From: JAOPZW01 sp963806015
GTDB lineage: Bacteria > Actinomycetota > Thermoleophilia > Solirubrobacterales > Solirubrobacteraceae
DNA: 64,000 nucleotides
Reading direction: 5' to 3'
NCBI GenBank assembly: GCA_963806015.1
Contig: CAWDWM010000002.1
Location: 496,001 to 560,000, forward strand
Part shown: positions 63,647-64,000 of the stretch, piece after piece
How the letters are laid out: each line of letters opens with the position of its first letter
Position numbering within the stretch: the stretch's first letter is position 1
The notes under the pieces: generated by a model
What the model saw: the letters and a program-made list of their open reading frames with translations, nothing else
Databases searched by the model: none
What the model was told of the DNA's origin: nothing
Program-made: the position numbers and the translations under genes

Positions 63647-64000
63647 GTGGCGCACCTGCACCCGACCGCCGAGCTGGCCGAGCGCGCGCTGCTCCCGGAC
63701 GACCCGGGCCAGGCGCTCGCCCTGACGCGCGTGCTCTTCGGCGAGACCCCGCGGATGTTCAACCATCACCGCGGGCTCTGGGGTTACACGGGCATCGCGC
63801 TCGACGGCGCTGCGCTGACGGTCCAGAGCACCGGCATCGGCGGGCCGAGCGCGGCGGTCGTCGTGGCCGAGCTGCACGCTCTCGGGCTGCGGCGGGCGGT
63901 GCGCATCGGCCGCGCCTGGGCGCTCGACGGGACGCTGCGCGCGGGCGAGCTCGTGGTGGCCACGGCGGTCGTCGCGGGCGACGGCGCCAGCCGCGCGCTC
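63647..64000 (+). CDS. Nucleoside phosphorylase (NP-I family), 5' part only
   Basis: 118 codons are visible; the gene continues beyond the window. It starts MAHLHPTAELAERALLP, with MFNHHRGLWGYTGIALDG, VQSTGIGGPSAAVVVAEL (phosphate/nucleoside loop) and VRIGRAWAL and ELVVATA, the pattern of purine-nucleoside/uridine phosphorylases, which cleave nucleosides with phosphate. The GTG is 8 nt after TATCCT. Substrate not resolvable from this part. Confidence 0.85.
   Translation, partial: MAHLHPTAELAERALLPDDPGQALALTRVLFGETPRMFNHHRGLWGYTGIALDGAALTVQSTGIGGPSAAVVVAELHALGLRRAVRIGRAWALDGTLRAGELVVATAVVAGDGASRAL

Overview
This window comes from a very GC-rich actinobacterium. The best guess is the Thermoleophilia, order Solirubrobacterales (a Conexibacter, Baekduia or Patulibacter relative). 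The clues are GTG/TTG starts, dense operons joined by ATGA or GTGA overlaps, an actinobacterial housekeeping set (carD, radA-disA, clpC, drrAB-type ABC exporter, F420-type LLM oxidoreductase, sigma/CU044_5270 pair), and a secreted protein at 34148 whose N-terminal segment resembles one that is very common in Solirubrobacterales. No rRNA, tRNA, CRISPR array, phage, intact IS or replication origin was recognised. Genus placement is inference.

Layout. 1-7.7 kb: a cut-off secreted beta-propeller with Ig-like repeats, an OmpR-type two-component pair, a SRPBCC protein, a DksA-like zinc protein, an ECF41-like sigma factor with its probable own promoter, an LLM oxidoreductase and a periplasmic cupin. 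7.7-13.4 kb: an envelope glycan locus with two GT-C membrane glycosyltransferases, an FAD oxidoreductase and a UPF0104 flippase-like protein. 13.4-23.3 kb: a secreted propeller-like protein, an arginase-fold protein, then a minus-strand run with a P-type ATPase, two TrkA-like proteins, a PHP phosphatase, ispF and a CPA1 antiporter. 23.3-27.4 kb: a MarR/ABC exporter pair and an RTX-propeller secreted protein. 27.4-32.2 kb: radA-disA-carD-ispD-rsgA. 32.2-33.0 kb: a repeat element next to an aldo/keto reductase pseudogene. 33-40.5 kb: peptidase, PLP enzyme, CDGSH protein, cNMP-binding protein, clpC and a Clp N-domain protein. 40.5-46.5 kb: lipoprotein peptidase, lysS, greA, dus, coaX and a GST-like protein. 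46.5-51 kb: a TetR/hydrolase pair and folP-folB-thioesterase-SRPBCC-folK. 51-60.9 kb: GGDEF protein, nagA, SDR, DUF4031, ftsH, hpt, a sigma/CU044_5270 pair, tilS and an HTH-adenylate cyclase. 60.9-64 kb: a structured leader, SCP2 protein, acyltransferase, epimerase, a basic coiled-coil protein and the start of a nucleoside phosphorylase.

Working together. Three second-messenger systems are represented: c-di-AMP (disA), c-di-GMP (GGDEF) and cAMP (class III cyclase plus a cNMP-binding protein). The ion genes form a co-directional block (P-type ATPase, TrkA pair, antiporter). The folate/tilS/hpt/ftsH synteny block is present but interrupted and lacks folE.

The most unusual signals are: (i) a roughly 36-bp repeated box found three times beside large palindromes; (ii) a promoter, folded leader and intrinsic terminator ahead of an HTH-cyclase fusion, arranged like an attenuator; (iii) a recurring TANNNT box 6-9 nt before start codons, implying common leaderless transcription; (iv) a probable ATT start codon for carD; (v) well-formed operator sites at MarR and TetR divergent promoters.
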